Shown in pieces: positions 7,890-16,103 of a stretch of DNA of 64,000 bases (positions are counted from its first letter, which is position 1; the number at the start of each line of letters is the position of its first letter). The DNA comes from G963702155 sp963702155 (lineage in GTDB: Bacteria; Pseudomonadota; Alphaproteobacteria; Micavibrionales; Micavibrionaceae): NCBI GenBank assembly GCA_963702155.1, contig OY969717.1, positions 1,240,001 through 1,304,000 on the forward strand. Direction: 5' to 3'. The notes under the pieces were generated by a model. It saw nothing but the letters and a program-made list of their open reading frames with translations. It ran no database searches and was not told the DNA's origin. The position numbers and the translations under genes are program-made.

Positions 7890-9950
7890 ATGACCAATGC
7901 GTCCAACCCGTTGCTAAAAAATTCAGACCTGCCCAACAAGGCACCCGCATTTGACCAAATAAAAATCAAAGATTATGTACCGGCAGTAAAAGAAGCCATT
8001 AAAGAGGCGCGTAAAAATATTGAAATCATTAAAAATAGTGAGGAGCCGCCTACATTTGATAACACAATAGTGGCCATGGAAACCGCATCTGAAAAACTGG
8101 GCACAGTTACAAGTGTATTTTACAATCTTTTATCGGCTGTCGGCGGAGATAAGCTTCATAAACTGGTTGAACAAATTGGCCCCATAAGCGCCGATTTTTC
8201 AAGCGATATTATTTTAGATGAAACATTGTTCGAACGTGTCAAAACCGTTTACGAAAGAACAGAAAAAAACAAAATGTGTGCAGAAGACACAATGTTGCTA
8301 GAAGATACATACAAAAGTTTTGTACGAGGTGGCGCCCTATTGGAAGAAGCAGGAAAAACACGTATGCGAGAAATTAGCCAGCAGACCTCTATCCTTGGAC
8401 CATCCTTTATGCAAAACGTAAACAAATCGGCCGAACGTTTTGAAATGATCATCGATAATGAAAATGATTTAGCAGGCCTTCCTGATAGCGCAATTGATTC
8501 AGCCTCTCATGCCGCCACTGAAAAGGGCCATGAAGGAAAATGGCTCTTCACACTAGACTTCCCAAGTTTTTATCCCTTTATAAAATATGCAGATAATCGT
8601 GCATTGCGAGAAAAATTGTGGCGTGCTTACGGCTCTCGCGCATGGAAGGATGAGTTTGATAATCAGGAGCTTATCCTTACCATTGTTAGATTAAGGGACG
8701 AACGCGCAAAATTATTGGGGTATGACACACATGCAGAGTACATTTTGGAAGAACGCATGGCCGAAACGCCGCAAACTGTACGCGATTTTTCAGATAAACT
8801 TAAAGCCGCCTATAAACCTAGCGCACAAAAAGAACTTGAAGATTTAAAATCTTTTGCCCGTGTAGAATTTGGCCACGAAGACCTGCAGCCTTGGGATATA
8901 GCGTATTACAGTGAGAAATGGAAAGAAAGACTGTTCAATTTTTCATCAGAAGAACTGCGCCCTTACTTTCAACTGGACAAGGTTCTGGATGGTGCATTCA
9001 AACATTTTAGCAAGCTCTTCGGGATTCGATTTGAAAGCGCAAGCGCCTATCCTGTTTGGCACAAAGATGTCAAAACATTCGATGTTTACGACCAAAAAGA
9101 TAACAGTTTTGTAGGCACATTTTATGCCGATTTCCACCCGCGAGAAGGCAAAAAAAATGGGGCATGGATGACAACCTTCCGTAACCAGGGTTTATTTGAA
9201 GGCAAAGTCGAACGCCCTATTATCGCCATCGTTTGTAACTTTACAAAACCCACCGCTACTAAGCCTTCACTGCTCACACATGGTGAAGTCACAACCCTAT
9301 TTCATGAAATGGGACATGCAATGCATGGCATGCTGGCCAATACAAAATATCGTTCGCTTTCCGGCGTAAATGTAAAATGGGACTTTGTAGAGCTTCCTTC
9401 TATGGTACAGGAAAACTGGTGTTATGAGAAAGAGACCCTTGATATATTCGCTGAACACTATGAGACCGGTGAAAAAATTCCTTCGGAATTAATCGATAAA
9501 CTTCGTGCATCCAAAAACTTTATGAATGGCTGGGCAGGGCTGCGGCAGGTCGGACTAGGCGCGCTCGATATGGCTTGGCACACTGCCGATCCAAAAGAAA
9601 TCAAAGATGTAGCAGCATTCGAAGATGAAATCACAAAGGATACGAGCTTATTCCCGCGTTTGGCCGGCCCAACATCCATATCATTTAGCCACATATTCGC
9701 TGGAGGCTACTCTGCTGGATATTATAGTTATAAATGGTCGGAAGTTTTGGACGCCGATACATTTGAAGCTTTCTTAGAAAACGGTTTATACGATGCAAAA
9801 ACCGCTAAAAGCTATAAAGAGGAAATACTCGAAAAAGGCGGCACACAAGAACCAGCCATTTTATATGAGAATTTTCGAGGCCGCGCGCCAGACACAAATG
9901 CCCTCCTCCGCCGTGAAGGTTTACTGGAAAGAACAGAGGAAGCCGCATAA
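7890..9950 (+). CDS. M3-family zinc oligopeptidase (oligopeptidase A / Dcp type)
   Basis: A 686-residue cytosolic metallopeptidase of the thimet oligopeptidase clan. The zinc site is TLFHEMGHAMHGML (His about 472 and 476, catalytic Glu 473), with the third ligand in FVELPSMVQENW (Glu about 501). The C-terminal FSHIFAGGYSAGYYSYKWSE is also typical. Length agrees with both oligopeptidase A and dipeptidyl carboxypeptidase. The WDFVELPSMVQENW version leans toward oligopeptidase A, but the two are hard to separate by eye. It degrades short peptides in the cytoplasm, including cleaved signal peptides in known homologues. A small hypothetical gene follows 51 bases downstream. Confidence 0.93.
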   Translation: MTNASNPLLKNSDLPNKAPAFDQIKIKDYVPAVKEAIKEARKNIEIIKNSEEPPTFDNTIVAMETASEKLGTVTSVFYNLLSAVGGDKLHKLVEQIGPISADFSSDIILDETLFERVKTVYERTEKNKMCAEDTMLLEDTYKSFVRGGALLEEAGKTRMREISQQTSILGPSFMQNVNKSAERFEMIIDNENDLAGLPDSAIDSASHAATEKGHEGKWLFTLDFPSFYPFIKYADNRALREKLWRAYGSRAWKDEFDNQELILTIVRLRDERAKLLGYDTHAEYILEERMAETPQTVRDFSDKLKAAYKPSAQKELEDLKSFARVEFGHEDLQPWDIAYYSEKWKERLFNFSSEELRPYFQLDKVLDGAFKHFSKLFGIRFESASAYPVWHKDVKTFDVYDQKDNSFVGTFYADFHPREGKKNGAWMTTFRNQGLFEGKVERPIIAIVCNFTKPTATKPSLLTHGEVTTLFHEMGHAMHGMLANTKYRSLSGVNVKWDFVELPSMVQENWCYEKETLDIFAEHYETGEKIPSELIDKLRASKNFMNGWAGLRQVGLGALDMAWHTADPKEIKDVAAFEDEITKDTSLFPRLAGPTSISFSHIFAGGYSAGYYSYKWSEVLDADTFEAFLENGLYDAKTAKSYKEEILEKGGTQEPAILYENFRGRAPDTNALLRREGLLERTEEAA

Positions 9951-10001
9951 ACTAAAAATTCATTTTTACACCCTATAATTAAATAAAAAAGGGCTTTTAA
10001 A

Positions 10002-10370
10002 ATGGCATATCCATTAGACGGGACATATCAAGTAACCACCACCACGAGCTATAAAGGCCCGCTCGAGAAGAAAAGCGATGGGCAAACCGCTATTGAAAAT
10101 AGCAAAACAGAACGTTTTGACAATGCAAACTGTAAATGGACAAGTTCATTTGAAATTATTGATGATGATCGGGTAAAAATGACTTCAATTGCCGATCCGT
10201 CAAACGCGGATATTGATTTTTTACTCACCGCACCGGATGGAACCCCTACCCGCAAACCCGTAACATATGAAACCACGTTAAAATTTGCCCGCAAGGGCGA
10301 GCGCATCCAAATGTCCGGCCAAATCGACTATGGCAATGACGTTGTCTTTTTAACAATGCGAAAGATTTAG
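10002..10370 (+). CDS. Small hypothetical protein
   Basis: A 122-residue protein that I do not recognise. It has no signal peptide or transmembrane helix. It contains alternating short beta-type stretches (YQVTTTTSYKG, VTYETTLKFARKGERIQMSG, DVVFLTMRKI), which suggests a small beta-rich domain. An AAAAAAGGGC purine stretch precedes the ATG. It follows the M3 peptidase gene by 51 bases on the same strand with no visible terminator, so the two may be cotranscribed. Nothing in it points to a function. Confidence 0.6.
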   Translation: MAYPLDGTYQVTTTTSYKGPLEKKSDGQTAIENSKTERFDNANCKWTSSFEIIDDDRVKMTSIADPSNADIDFLLTAPDGTPTRKPVTYETTLKFARKGERIQMSGQIDYGNDVVFLTMRKI

Positions 10371-10555
10371 ACTTTGACAAATATCAGTTTAAATATTTGT
10401 TTAACGACTTGAATAGTAAAAGGCTCATTATTGAATACGAAGACCTAGAACTCTATAGTACTAAAATACAAAGAGTAATAGCCCCACAATCTGATTATGA
10501 AGAATTAGGACTAAGTTGTTTAGGCCAAAAATTTATTGAATACTTAATAAATTAA
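10340..10555 (+). pseudogene. Start-less open frame, likely gene fragment
   Basis: A frame stays open for about 70 codons from 10340 to a TAA at 10553-10555, overlapping the end of the previous gene in another phase. Its translation (NDLNSKRLIIEYEDLELYST, then YEELGLSCLGQKFIEYLIN) looks protein-like. There is no ATG or GTG, and the only candidate is a TTG at 10397 without a Shine-Dalgarno. It is best read as the 3' remnant of a lost gene or as part of a frameshifted one. Confidence 0.3.
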
Positions 10556-10559
10556 AAAT

Positions 10560-11471
10560 CTAATACATCTCTAGCAGCATACATCGCGCCGAACCGCCGC
10601 CATACTTCTCGATTGTACTTAAGTCACTATAAACAATCCGATCTACATATTTAATGACAATTTCTTTTTGCTGTAGTGTGAGCGCGTTATGTGCGGTCTC
10701 AGACATAACAAGCATTTTTGTATCCTTTTGCCCGCGAACCTCTAACGCATTCCCGCAAAAGGATCGGAGCTGATCCATTGATAAATCAATAATTTCGTGT
10801 GTGCCACCTAAACGCTTTAATATACGGTCTTTGTCCTTATCTAAAATACAGCTCGAACAAATGCCGGCATAGCCAGAGCCAATAAACATTAATACATCAG
10901 TATGGTAAACCGGCTTGCCAGCGTGATTTTCAGTTTCAAAAAATTCGATATCATAACCAAAATAATCCGCAACGTCCCGCGCAAGCCCCTCATCGGTGCG
11001 AGATGAAAGCGCGCAATAAATAACGCCATTTATACGATCAAACGCAAGAGAACCCGTACTTTCAAGAAACCTGCCTTTTTGCTCTTCGGCAGATAGATCA
11101 AGCGCAATATCGTAGCGCCCTTTTAGCATATCAAGCAAAAACGGTCTGCGCTCTATCCGCCTGTTCTCGGCAAGCATAGGGTATAAAACCATCGTCTGAC
11201 GCACCGCGCCGATGGCCGCATGTGTAGAAATCCAGTTATTGCAAAAAATATCATCGGGGGAAGACACCTCCCCTAAAACACTTGTCACCATAACCCCGTT
11301 TTCAATCAATGCGTCTCGAAAAACGCGAAATTCTTGAATGGCCTTCGCATTGATACTGCCAACATCTTCACTATTATCATGCTGATACTGATTGGTATCA
11401 CGCGTTTGCGGGTTAGATTGAAAGCCTGAAGGCTCCATCATCATAATGTGATTGGTAGATTGATAGGACAT
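10560..11471 (-). CDS. ctlX: CtlX-type citrulline/guanidine-modifying hydrolase
   Basis: A 303-residue member of the guanidine-modifying (amidinotransferase/deiminase) superfamily. The N-terminal segment MMEPSGFQSNPQTRDTNQYQ is characteristic of the CtlX group. Further motifs are VFRDALIENGV, DDIFCNNWISTHA, PVYHTDVLMFIGSGYAGIC (catalytic His) and, at the extreme C-terminus, GGGSARCMLLEMY with the nucleophilic cysteine. The superfamily hydrolyses C-N bonds of arginine, citrulline or related guanidines. CtlX has been linked to citrulline use, but the substrate here is not proven by sequence. The start at 11471 is the first ATG; the next in-frame ATG (MMMEPSG) is also plausible. A CheD-like gene lies about 80 bases upstream on the same strand. 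Confidence 0.82.
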   Translation of the reverse strand: MSYQSTNHIMMMEPSGFQSNPQTRDTNQYQHDNSEDVGSINAKAIQEFRVFRDALIENGVMVTSVLGEVSSPDDIFCNNWISTHAAIGAVRQTMVLYPMLAENRRIERRPFLLDMLKGRYDIALDLSAEEQKGRFLESTGSLAFDRINGVIYCALSSRTDEGLARDVADYFGYDIEFFETENHAGKPVYHTDVLMFIGSGYAGICSSCILDKDKDRILKRLGGTHEIIDLSMDQLRSFCGNALEVRGQKDTKMLVMSETAHNALTLQQKEIVIKYVDRIVYSDLSTIEKYGGGSARCMLLEMY

Positions 11472-11550
11472 GGCTGGAAAAGCCCCTCTAGCTTTAGTAT
11501 ATGATAAAAAAGTTCAGACATAGATTGAGCGCTGAACAACGCTATAAATA

Positions 11551-12216
11551 CTATGCCTTATATTGTTTTTGAAAGCTACGTTCAGTATTTATAATACTCT
11601 CAAAATCATCCGTCCGTCGAAGCATTAACCGCACAGCGCGGCCAGTAGAAGGAAAAAAATGAACGCGCCGAACATATTGGCCACCCAAATCCTCATTTAA
11701 AACCGATAGCCCTTTGCGTGTAATATATTCCCGCGCAAAAACATAGTTCTTGATACCTACATCTTCATCTTGATCAGGCAAAGCGCCGCCACCCATAAGC
11801 CGCATCCAGATACGATTTTTGCCGCCCCCCTGCCGCTTCATATGATTGATACAATCTTCAATTGGTGCAAGAGCTTGCGCCATTAAATCAGGATCAACAT
11901 CATCAAAATATGGAAACGCATCTAAAATATTTTGGGGTAACAGAACATATCCCGCCGCGCCAATATGCAAATTCGTATCATGCGCGGAAACTATGACGCC
12001 TGCACCAACTGTACCAATAATCATGTCACTATGTTTATCGCTCCATGCACTTTGACCCGGATCCAGATATACTGCGTCCTCTTCAAACAGCGTATCAAAA
12101 TACTGGGCTGAATCATTATGCTCGCGCCGATCCGAACCGCCATATATTAACGGCCTTTGATATGATCCTTCTGCGGCTCTATTAACCTTTGTTGTTTCTA
12201 TGGGATCACTGCGCAT
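11551..12216 (-). CDS. CheD-like protein lacking the catalytic Cys and His
   Basis: The 221-residue protein follows the CheD fold closely in its second half: MRLMGGGALPDQ, VGIKNYVFAREYITRKGL, VLNEDLGGQYVRRVHF and FPSTGRAVRLMLRR. CheD normally deamidates glutamines of chemoreceptors using a cysteine in LGSCV and a histidine in a GGxxHxxLP motif. At those places this protein has TVGAGVIVSAHD and GAAGYVLLPQ, so both catalytic residues are gone. An N-terminal extension of about 45 residues precedes the domain. It is probably a non-enzymatic CheD homologue, for example a protein-binding or regulatory version. No chemoreceptor or che gene is visible in the window. It is upstream of and collinear with ctlX. 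Confidence 0.68.
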   Translation of the reverse strand: MRSDPIETTKVNRAAEGSYQRPLIYGGSDRREHNDSAQYFDTLFEEDAVYLDPGQSAWSDKHSDMIIGTVGAGVIVSAHDTNLHIGAAGYVLLPQNILDAFPYFDDVDPDLMAQALAPIEDCINHMKRQGGGKNRIWMRLMGGGALPDQDEDVGIKNYVFAREYITRKGLSVLNEDLGGQYVRRVHFFPSTGRAVRLMLRRTDDFESIINTERSFQKQYKA

Positions 12217-12313
12217 GCATGCCTCTTTTTTTATATTTGGTTTTGTGTACTTAAGGATTAAAGCCTAAAGCAAATTCTTTAAAAAACCTTTACCCTTTTC
12301 ATTTTGATGGATA

Positions 12314-13288
12314 TTACAAATGGCGCAAATACCACGCATAACTATGTTTTAAACCTTCATATAAAGATGTTTGAGGCGCCCAACCTTTCGACATAATTTT
12401 TGAACTATCCATAAGCTTTCTATTCGTTCCATCAGGATAATGTGCATTGAAAGCGAGATCCCCTTCAAAACCAATAACATCGCATATCGTCTGTGCAAGA
12501 TCCGCAATGGTTAAATCCTCGCCTGCGCCAATATTTATATGTTGGCTACCACTATAATACTTAAGCAAATGCAAAAGCCCATTTGCCAGATCATCAACAT
12601 ATAAAAACTCGCGGCGGGGCTTACCGCTACCCCATACTTCTAAAATTTTGTCACCGGCCATTTTCGCCGCATGCGCCTTCATAATAAGGGCTGGAATAAC
12701 ATGCGAATTTTGCAAATCAAACCGGTCACCGGGCCCATATAAATTACAAGGCATCGCCGAAATAAAATCACAATCATATTGACGTCTATAAGATTCGCAC
12801 AAACCGATACCGCTAATTTTAGCCAAAGCATACGGCGCGTTAGTTGGCTCCAAAGCGCCTGTCATCAACGCGTCTTCAGGTATCGGATTTTCTGCATATT
12901 TAGGATAAATACAAGATGAGCCTAAGAACAAAAGTTTTTGTACGCTCGCTTCATATGCCGCGTGAATAACATTCGCCGCAATCATAAGATTATCATACAA
13001 GAAATCCGCTGGATAAGTGGCATTTGCATGAATACCGCCGACTTTCGCCGCCGCCAAAATCACAATATCCGGCTTGTTTTTGGAAAACCATTTTTGAACC
13101 GCCGATTGTTGAGTTAAATCCAGCGCAGCGCGATCAGTGGTTAAAATCTCACAATTGTCTTTTGCCAGCCTCCGACACAGCGCCGCGCCAACCATGCCGC
13201 GATATCCGGCCACATAAACACGTTTACCCGAAAGCAAAAAAGGCTTTTTTAACCAATCTTTTGTAAGATTCGTGTCGGCTTTATCCAT
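12314..13288 (-). CDS. fcl: GDP-L-fucose synthase
   Basis: A 324-residue short-chain dehydrogenase-type epimerase/reductase that converts GDP-4-keto-6-deoxymannose to GDP-L-fucose with NADPH. The cofactor motif VYVAGYRGMVGAALCRRL is near residue 23. The catalytic serine segment LFLGSSCIYP and the YALAKISG Tyr-x-x-x-Lys follow, then the family stretches PCNLYGPGDRFD and KPRREFLYVDDLA. The N-terminus carries about 20 extra residues before the Rossmann fold. Its ATG lies 40 bases inside the end of gmd, so the two genes overlap and are surely one operon. The product feeds surface polysaccharide assembly, presumably outside this window. Confidence 0.93.
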   Translation of the reverse strand: MDKADTNLTKDWLKKPFLLSGKRVYVAGYRGMVGAALCRRLAKDNCEILTTDRAALDLTQQSAVQKWFSKNKPDIVILAAAKVGGIHANATYPADFLYDNLMIAANVIHAAYEASVQKLLFLGSSCIYPKYAENPIPEDALMTGALEPTNAPYALAKISGIGLCESYRRQYDCDFISAMPCNLYGPGDRFDLQNSHVIPALIMKAHAAKMAGDKILEVWGSGKPRREFLYVDDLANGLLHLLKYYSGSQHINIGAGEDLTIADLAQTICDVIGFEGDLAFNAHYPDGTNRKLMDSSKIMSKGWAPQTSLYEGLKHSYAWYLRHL

Positions 13289-14319
13289 ACCTGCCCGCTT
13301 TCCTTATATTGGGAGCGATCTGCCTCCACCATATCTTTAACCAGCGCATTAAAACCAATGCGCGGCGCCCAACCTAGAGCTTTAAAAGCCTTTCGGGGAT
13401 CACCAAGCAGATAATTTACGTCCTTAGGCCGGAATAAAGCGGGATCAACTTTAATCAGGATACGCCCCGTTTTACCATCAATACCATGCTCGTTTGTAGC
13501 TTCGCCTCGCCAAACAATTGAAACCCCAACTTCAGCAAAGGCCGCAGTAGTAAATTCACGCACCGTATGCGCATTGCCAGTTGCCAAAACATAATCATCG
13601 GCATGATCCGCCTGTACCATCATCCACATGCCTTCAACATAATCCCGCGCATGCCCCCAATCGCGGACACTATCAAGATTGCCTAGGATTAAAACATCCT
13701 GCACACCCGCCTCAATCGCGGCAACGGCGCGCGTAATTTTGCGGGTAACAAAATCCTCCCCGCGCACCGGGCTTTCATGATTAAATAAAATACCATTGGA
13801 AATGTGAAACCCGTACGCATCACGATAATTACGCGCAAGCCAATACGCCGCCAGTTTTGACACACCATAAGGGCTACACGGGTGAAAGGCTGAATCTTCA
13901 TTTTGCGGCGCTTCGCAAGAGCCGAACATTTCCGAGCTGGACGCCTGATACATCCGCACATTATTTTGCATGTCCAAAACGCGCACTGCCCCAAGCAAAT
14001 TAAGCGTACCTTGCGCATTGGTTTGAAAGGCCGAGCTTGGTGTCTCAAAACTAACCTGCACATGGGATAAGGCCGCCAGATTATAAACCTCATCCGGCGC
14101 GATCTCTTTTATAAGACGTGTCAGATTGTTCGCGTCATTCATATCCCCGTAATGCAGTGTAATCCGGTCTTTAAACGCGTCTATGCGCCCGCCAGTATCA
14201 ACACAATCCCAACGGACAAGACCGTGAACGTCATAGCCTTTTTCAAGTAAAAATTCAGTGAGATAAGAGCCGTCCTGCCCCGTGATGCCCGTGATAAAGG
14301 CTGTTTTCGATAGTGACAT
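13249..14319 (-). CDS. gmd: GDP-mannose 4,6-dehydratase
   Basis: The 356-residue enzyme makes GDP-4-keto-6-deoxymannose from GDP-mannose, the first step toward GDP-fucose. It has the NADP motif TAFITGITGQDGSYLTEFLL, LAALSHVQVSFETP, ASSSEMFG, YGVSKLAAYW (catalytic Tyr/Lys) and HESPVRGEDFVTRKI. I start at the ATG at 14319 (MSLSKTAFITG). The frame remains open upstream only through a run of Tyr-Thr codons made by the hexamer repeat, which is not part of the enzyme. Expression may depend on the repeat and the palindrome that lie 9 to 60 bases upstream. fcl follows with a 40-base overlap. Confidence 0.93.
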   Translation of the reverse strand: MSLSKTAFITGITGQDGSYLTEFLLEKGYDVHGLVRWDCVDTGGRIDAFKDRITLHYGDMNDANNLTRLIKEIAPDEVYNLAALSHVQVSFETPSSAFQTNAQGTLNLLGAVRVLDMQNNVRMYQASSSEMFGSCEAPQNEDSAFHPCSPYGVSKLAAYWLARNYRDAYGFHISNGILFNHESPVRGEDFVTRKITRAVAAIEAGVQDVLILGNLDSVRDWGHARDYVEGMWMMVQADHADDYVLATGNAHTVREFTTAAFAEVGVSIVWRGEATNEHGIDGKTGRILIKVDPALFRPKDVNYLLGDPRKAFKALGWAPRIGFNALVKDMVEADRSQYKESGQVWIKPTRILQKIG

Positions 14320-14327
14320 AAAAATCA

Positions 14328-14354
14328 AAGTGTAAGTGTAAGTGTAAGTGTAAG
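14328..14354. repeat. Short tandem repeat, 4.5 copies of AAGTGT, upstream of gmd
   Basis: Four and a half perfect copies of the hexamer AAGTGT lie 9 bases upstream of the gmd start codon, within its probable leader. Such repeats can gain or lose units during replication. A change here would alter the promoter-to-start distance or add or remove Tyr-Thr pairs if an upstream start is used. Confidence 0.85.
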
Positions 14355-14360
14355 AATGTA

Positions 14361-14380
14361 AACCATACATATGTATGGTT
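14361..14380. promoter_or_regulatory. Perfect 20-bp palindrome upstream of the gmd-fcl operon
   Basis: The 20 bases AACCATACATATGTATGGTT are a perfect palindrome with no spacer, next to the hexamer repeat and about 42 bases before the gmd ATG. Position and symmetry fit an operator for a dimeric repressor or a promoter-overlapping site. There is no T-run, so a terminator is less likely. Confidence 0.55.
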
Positions 14381-14807
14381 GCATAGCCTAAAATAATCCC
14401 GCAATGCTAACAGTCAGATTTTATGATGCTTATACACAATTTTAAATGGAACAACGGGGGCATCGGCTAAATCGCGGACCTTTTCGTCCCCGACACTGTG
14501 CCAGATACATAATAAATTAGGTCTACAATACCTGGACGGGACAAAGAAAATGAAATAGCAACACTGGAAAAAAGCTCTCGTACTGAATGCTCAAATCTTG
14601 TTTAAGTTTCGGTGTAAATATTGAACGGTTTTTTTAGAGTAGGTAAAAATCTGGGTGCGATTAGTGGGGTAATCGGGGCTTATACTATCGCATTGCCATA
14701 ATGGCGACTGAGTATTGCGGGAATACTTGAAATTAATTTTCGTAATGTGAATTATCAAATCTTGGATCGTGATTGACATAATATCACGGGGCTGAAAACC
14801 ACAAAGC
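14381..14807. other. Non-coding, probably degenerate stretch
   Basis: I find no convincing gene here. Several short open stretches occur (for example HNKLGLQYLDGTKKMK near 14508-14555) but each is closed by stops and none has a start with a Shine-Dalgarno. It looks like decayed insertion or gene remnants at the left edge of the accessory island. Confidence 0.5.
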
Positions 14808-14849
14808 TTGAAATACGTAATATACCAGTATATAATATTATTTGGTATA
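14808..14849 (+). promoter_or_regulatory. parDE promoter with overlapping operator
   Basis: A -35 box TTGAAA (14808-14813) and a perfect -10 TATAAT (14831-14836) are spaced by 17 bases. The -10 lies within an inverted repeat with arms TATACCA (14821-14827) and TGGTATA (14843-14849). This is the expected layout for autorepression of a toxin-antitoxin operon by its antitoxin. Confidence 0.7.
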
Positions 14850-14878
14850 TTTGATTGTTGTTAATAATGGGTAAAATC

Positions 14879-15112
14879 ATGCAGAAAAATACAAGCGTAT
14901 CTCTCGGTGAACATTTTGAAAAGTTTATTGCCAACCAAGTTGAGCAAGGCCGGTACGGGTCGGCCAGTGAAGCCATTCGCGCCGGATTACGGTTATTGGA
15001 AAATGAAGAAACAAAGCTTGAAGCTCTACGCCATGCTTTAATAGAGGGCGAACAAAGCGGTAGAGCTGACTATTCTTTAAATAATTTAATCAGCGAACTG
15101 AATGCGGAATAG
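14879..15112 (+). CDS. parD: ParD-family antitoxin
   Basis: A 77-residue protein with the ParD ribbon-helix-helix layout: NTSVSLGEHFEKFIANQV, then GRYGSASEAIRAGLRLLENEE and an acidic C-terminal tail that would wrap the toxin. It binds its own promoter and neutralises ParE. I start at the ATG at 14879, which begins right at the family start and has GGGT a few bases upstream. An ATG at 14867 would add four residues. The toxin gene begins two bases after the stop. The pair sits at the left end of an AT-rich accessory island, where such modules are common. Confidence 0.9.
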   Translation: MQKNTSVSLGEHFEKFIANQVEQGRYGSASEAIRAGLRLLENEETKLEALRHALIEGEQSGRADYSLNNLISELNAE

Positions 15113-15114
15113 TT

Positions 15115-15411
15115 TTGACCTTTTATCTTACCCGTAAAGCGAGAACCGATTTGATGAACATTGGTCGCTACACCCGAAGAAAATGGGGTGTAAGGCAACG
15201 AGATATTTATCTCACCGATATAGACACTGCCTTTCATACTCTGGCTGACGAACCGGACAAAGGCCAGAACTGTGATGATATAAGGCAGGGCTATTTAAAA
15301 TACCGCGTAGGAAAGCATGTGATTTTCTACCGGATGATTGACACTATCAATATTGAAATTGTGCGTGTCCTCTATGAGAGAATGGATTTTGAATCTCGTC
15401 TTAGCAATTAA
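15115..15411 (+). CDS. parE: ParE/RelE-superfamily toxin
   Basis: A 98-residue ParE-type toxin: FYLTRKARTDLMNIGRYTRRKWG at the N-terminus, then a helix pair and the basic strand KYRVGKHVIFYRMIDTINIEIVRVLYERMDFE. ParE toxins inhibit DNA gyrase, while RelE relatives cleave mRNA; the ParD partner and the terminal RVLYERMDFE favour ParE. The only upstream start is a TTG at 15115, two bases after parD, consistent with coupled and restrained translation. The frame is complete and no inactivating change is seen, so the module is probably active. Confidence 0.9.
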   Translation: MTFYLTRKARTDLMNIGRYTRRKWGVRQRDIYLTDIDTAFHTLADEPDKGQNCDDIRQGYLKYRVGKHVIFYRMIDTINIEIVRVLYERMDFESRLSN

Positions 15412-15451
15412 TAAACGTTTCCCATATTGAAGATTATCAGATTTTAAAATA

Positions 15452-15586
15452 TTGATTTTTATAATAGTAAAGCTAAATTATATCCCCGATGATCTAAAAC
15501 ACCTTAGTCTTAAAAACCTTGAAAATACTTCTCGATATCGATTAATATATGATGCTATAGCTGAGTTGGCTAGGAGAACGATATGA
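15452..15586 (+). CDS. Short open frame coupled to the accessory array
   Basis: A 44-codon frame from a TTG at 15452 ends in a TGA that overlaps the next ATG as ATGA (15583-15586), the same junction used by the following genes. The translation contains LNYIPDDLKHLSLKNLENTS and RYRLIYDAIAELARRTI, which looks like real protein. No Shine-Dalgarno precedes the TTG, and a stop lies eight codons upstream. It may be a small gene or the 3' end of a lost upstream member of the array. Confidence 0.4.
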   Translation: MIFIIVKLNYIPDDLKHLSLKNLENTSRYRLIYDAIAELARRTI

Positions 15587-16103
15587 ATAAAGCATGGTTT
15601 AAAAGAGGGCTTAACGATGCAAGCGATAACTTTTTACGTGATTTTGGACTTGTTTTATTTTTATGTTGTTTAAGTTTGTTTTTTAGACAAATTATTTTCT
15701 ACGGTGTCGATAGTATTTTTGAATTGCTAGGGCTATTAATTGCTATACCTCTTCTAAATCTTCTTCCTGCGTATCCTCCGCTATATATTCCCATTTCAAC
15801 GGGTATCATTTTATATATATTGTATATGTAATACCCATTCGGATATTCAAATCGAAAAAACTGTTAATGATCCTGTCTTTTGTTTTTTTTATCAATTCGA
15901 ACATTTTCTATATACAAAAAGCTGCAAAGGAAAATTATGGATTAGATCATAGAGTTCTCTATGGTTTTAGTACTCATGATAACGGCGCACTTACTGCATT
16001 TGGATTTTTGCTTTCGAATTTTAGCCCTGAGACTAGTCTTTTACTTTATTCAATTATGTTGAATTTTTATTACAACTTTCAAACTAGAGGAATTAAAAAA
16101 TGA
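15583..16103 (+). pseudogene. Array membrane protein, copy 1 (frameshifted)
   Basis: I do not recognise the family. The first 82 codons from the ATG at 15583 (AGGAGA Shine-Dalgarno) are hydrophobic and end at a TAA at 15829. A frame one base off continues from about 15800 through RIFKSKKLLMILSFVFF to 16103. Joined, the two parts align along their whole length with copy 2 at 16368-16865: FLRDFGLVLF with FLKDLGLVIF, RIFKSKKLLMI with RIFKSKKTLLI, and SPETSLLLYSIMLNF with SPETFLFIYALLLNF. The gene is therefore one membrane protein of about 170 residues, broken by a one-base deletion near 15815-15830 in a TA-rich stretch. Its stop overlaps the next ATG (ATGA). Confidence 0.65.

Noticed and set aside
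14381..14807. Possible insertion-sequence remnant left of parDE
   Set aside because: No terminal inverted repeats, target duplication or readable transposase was found; the short open stretches are too brief to assign.
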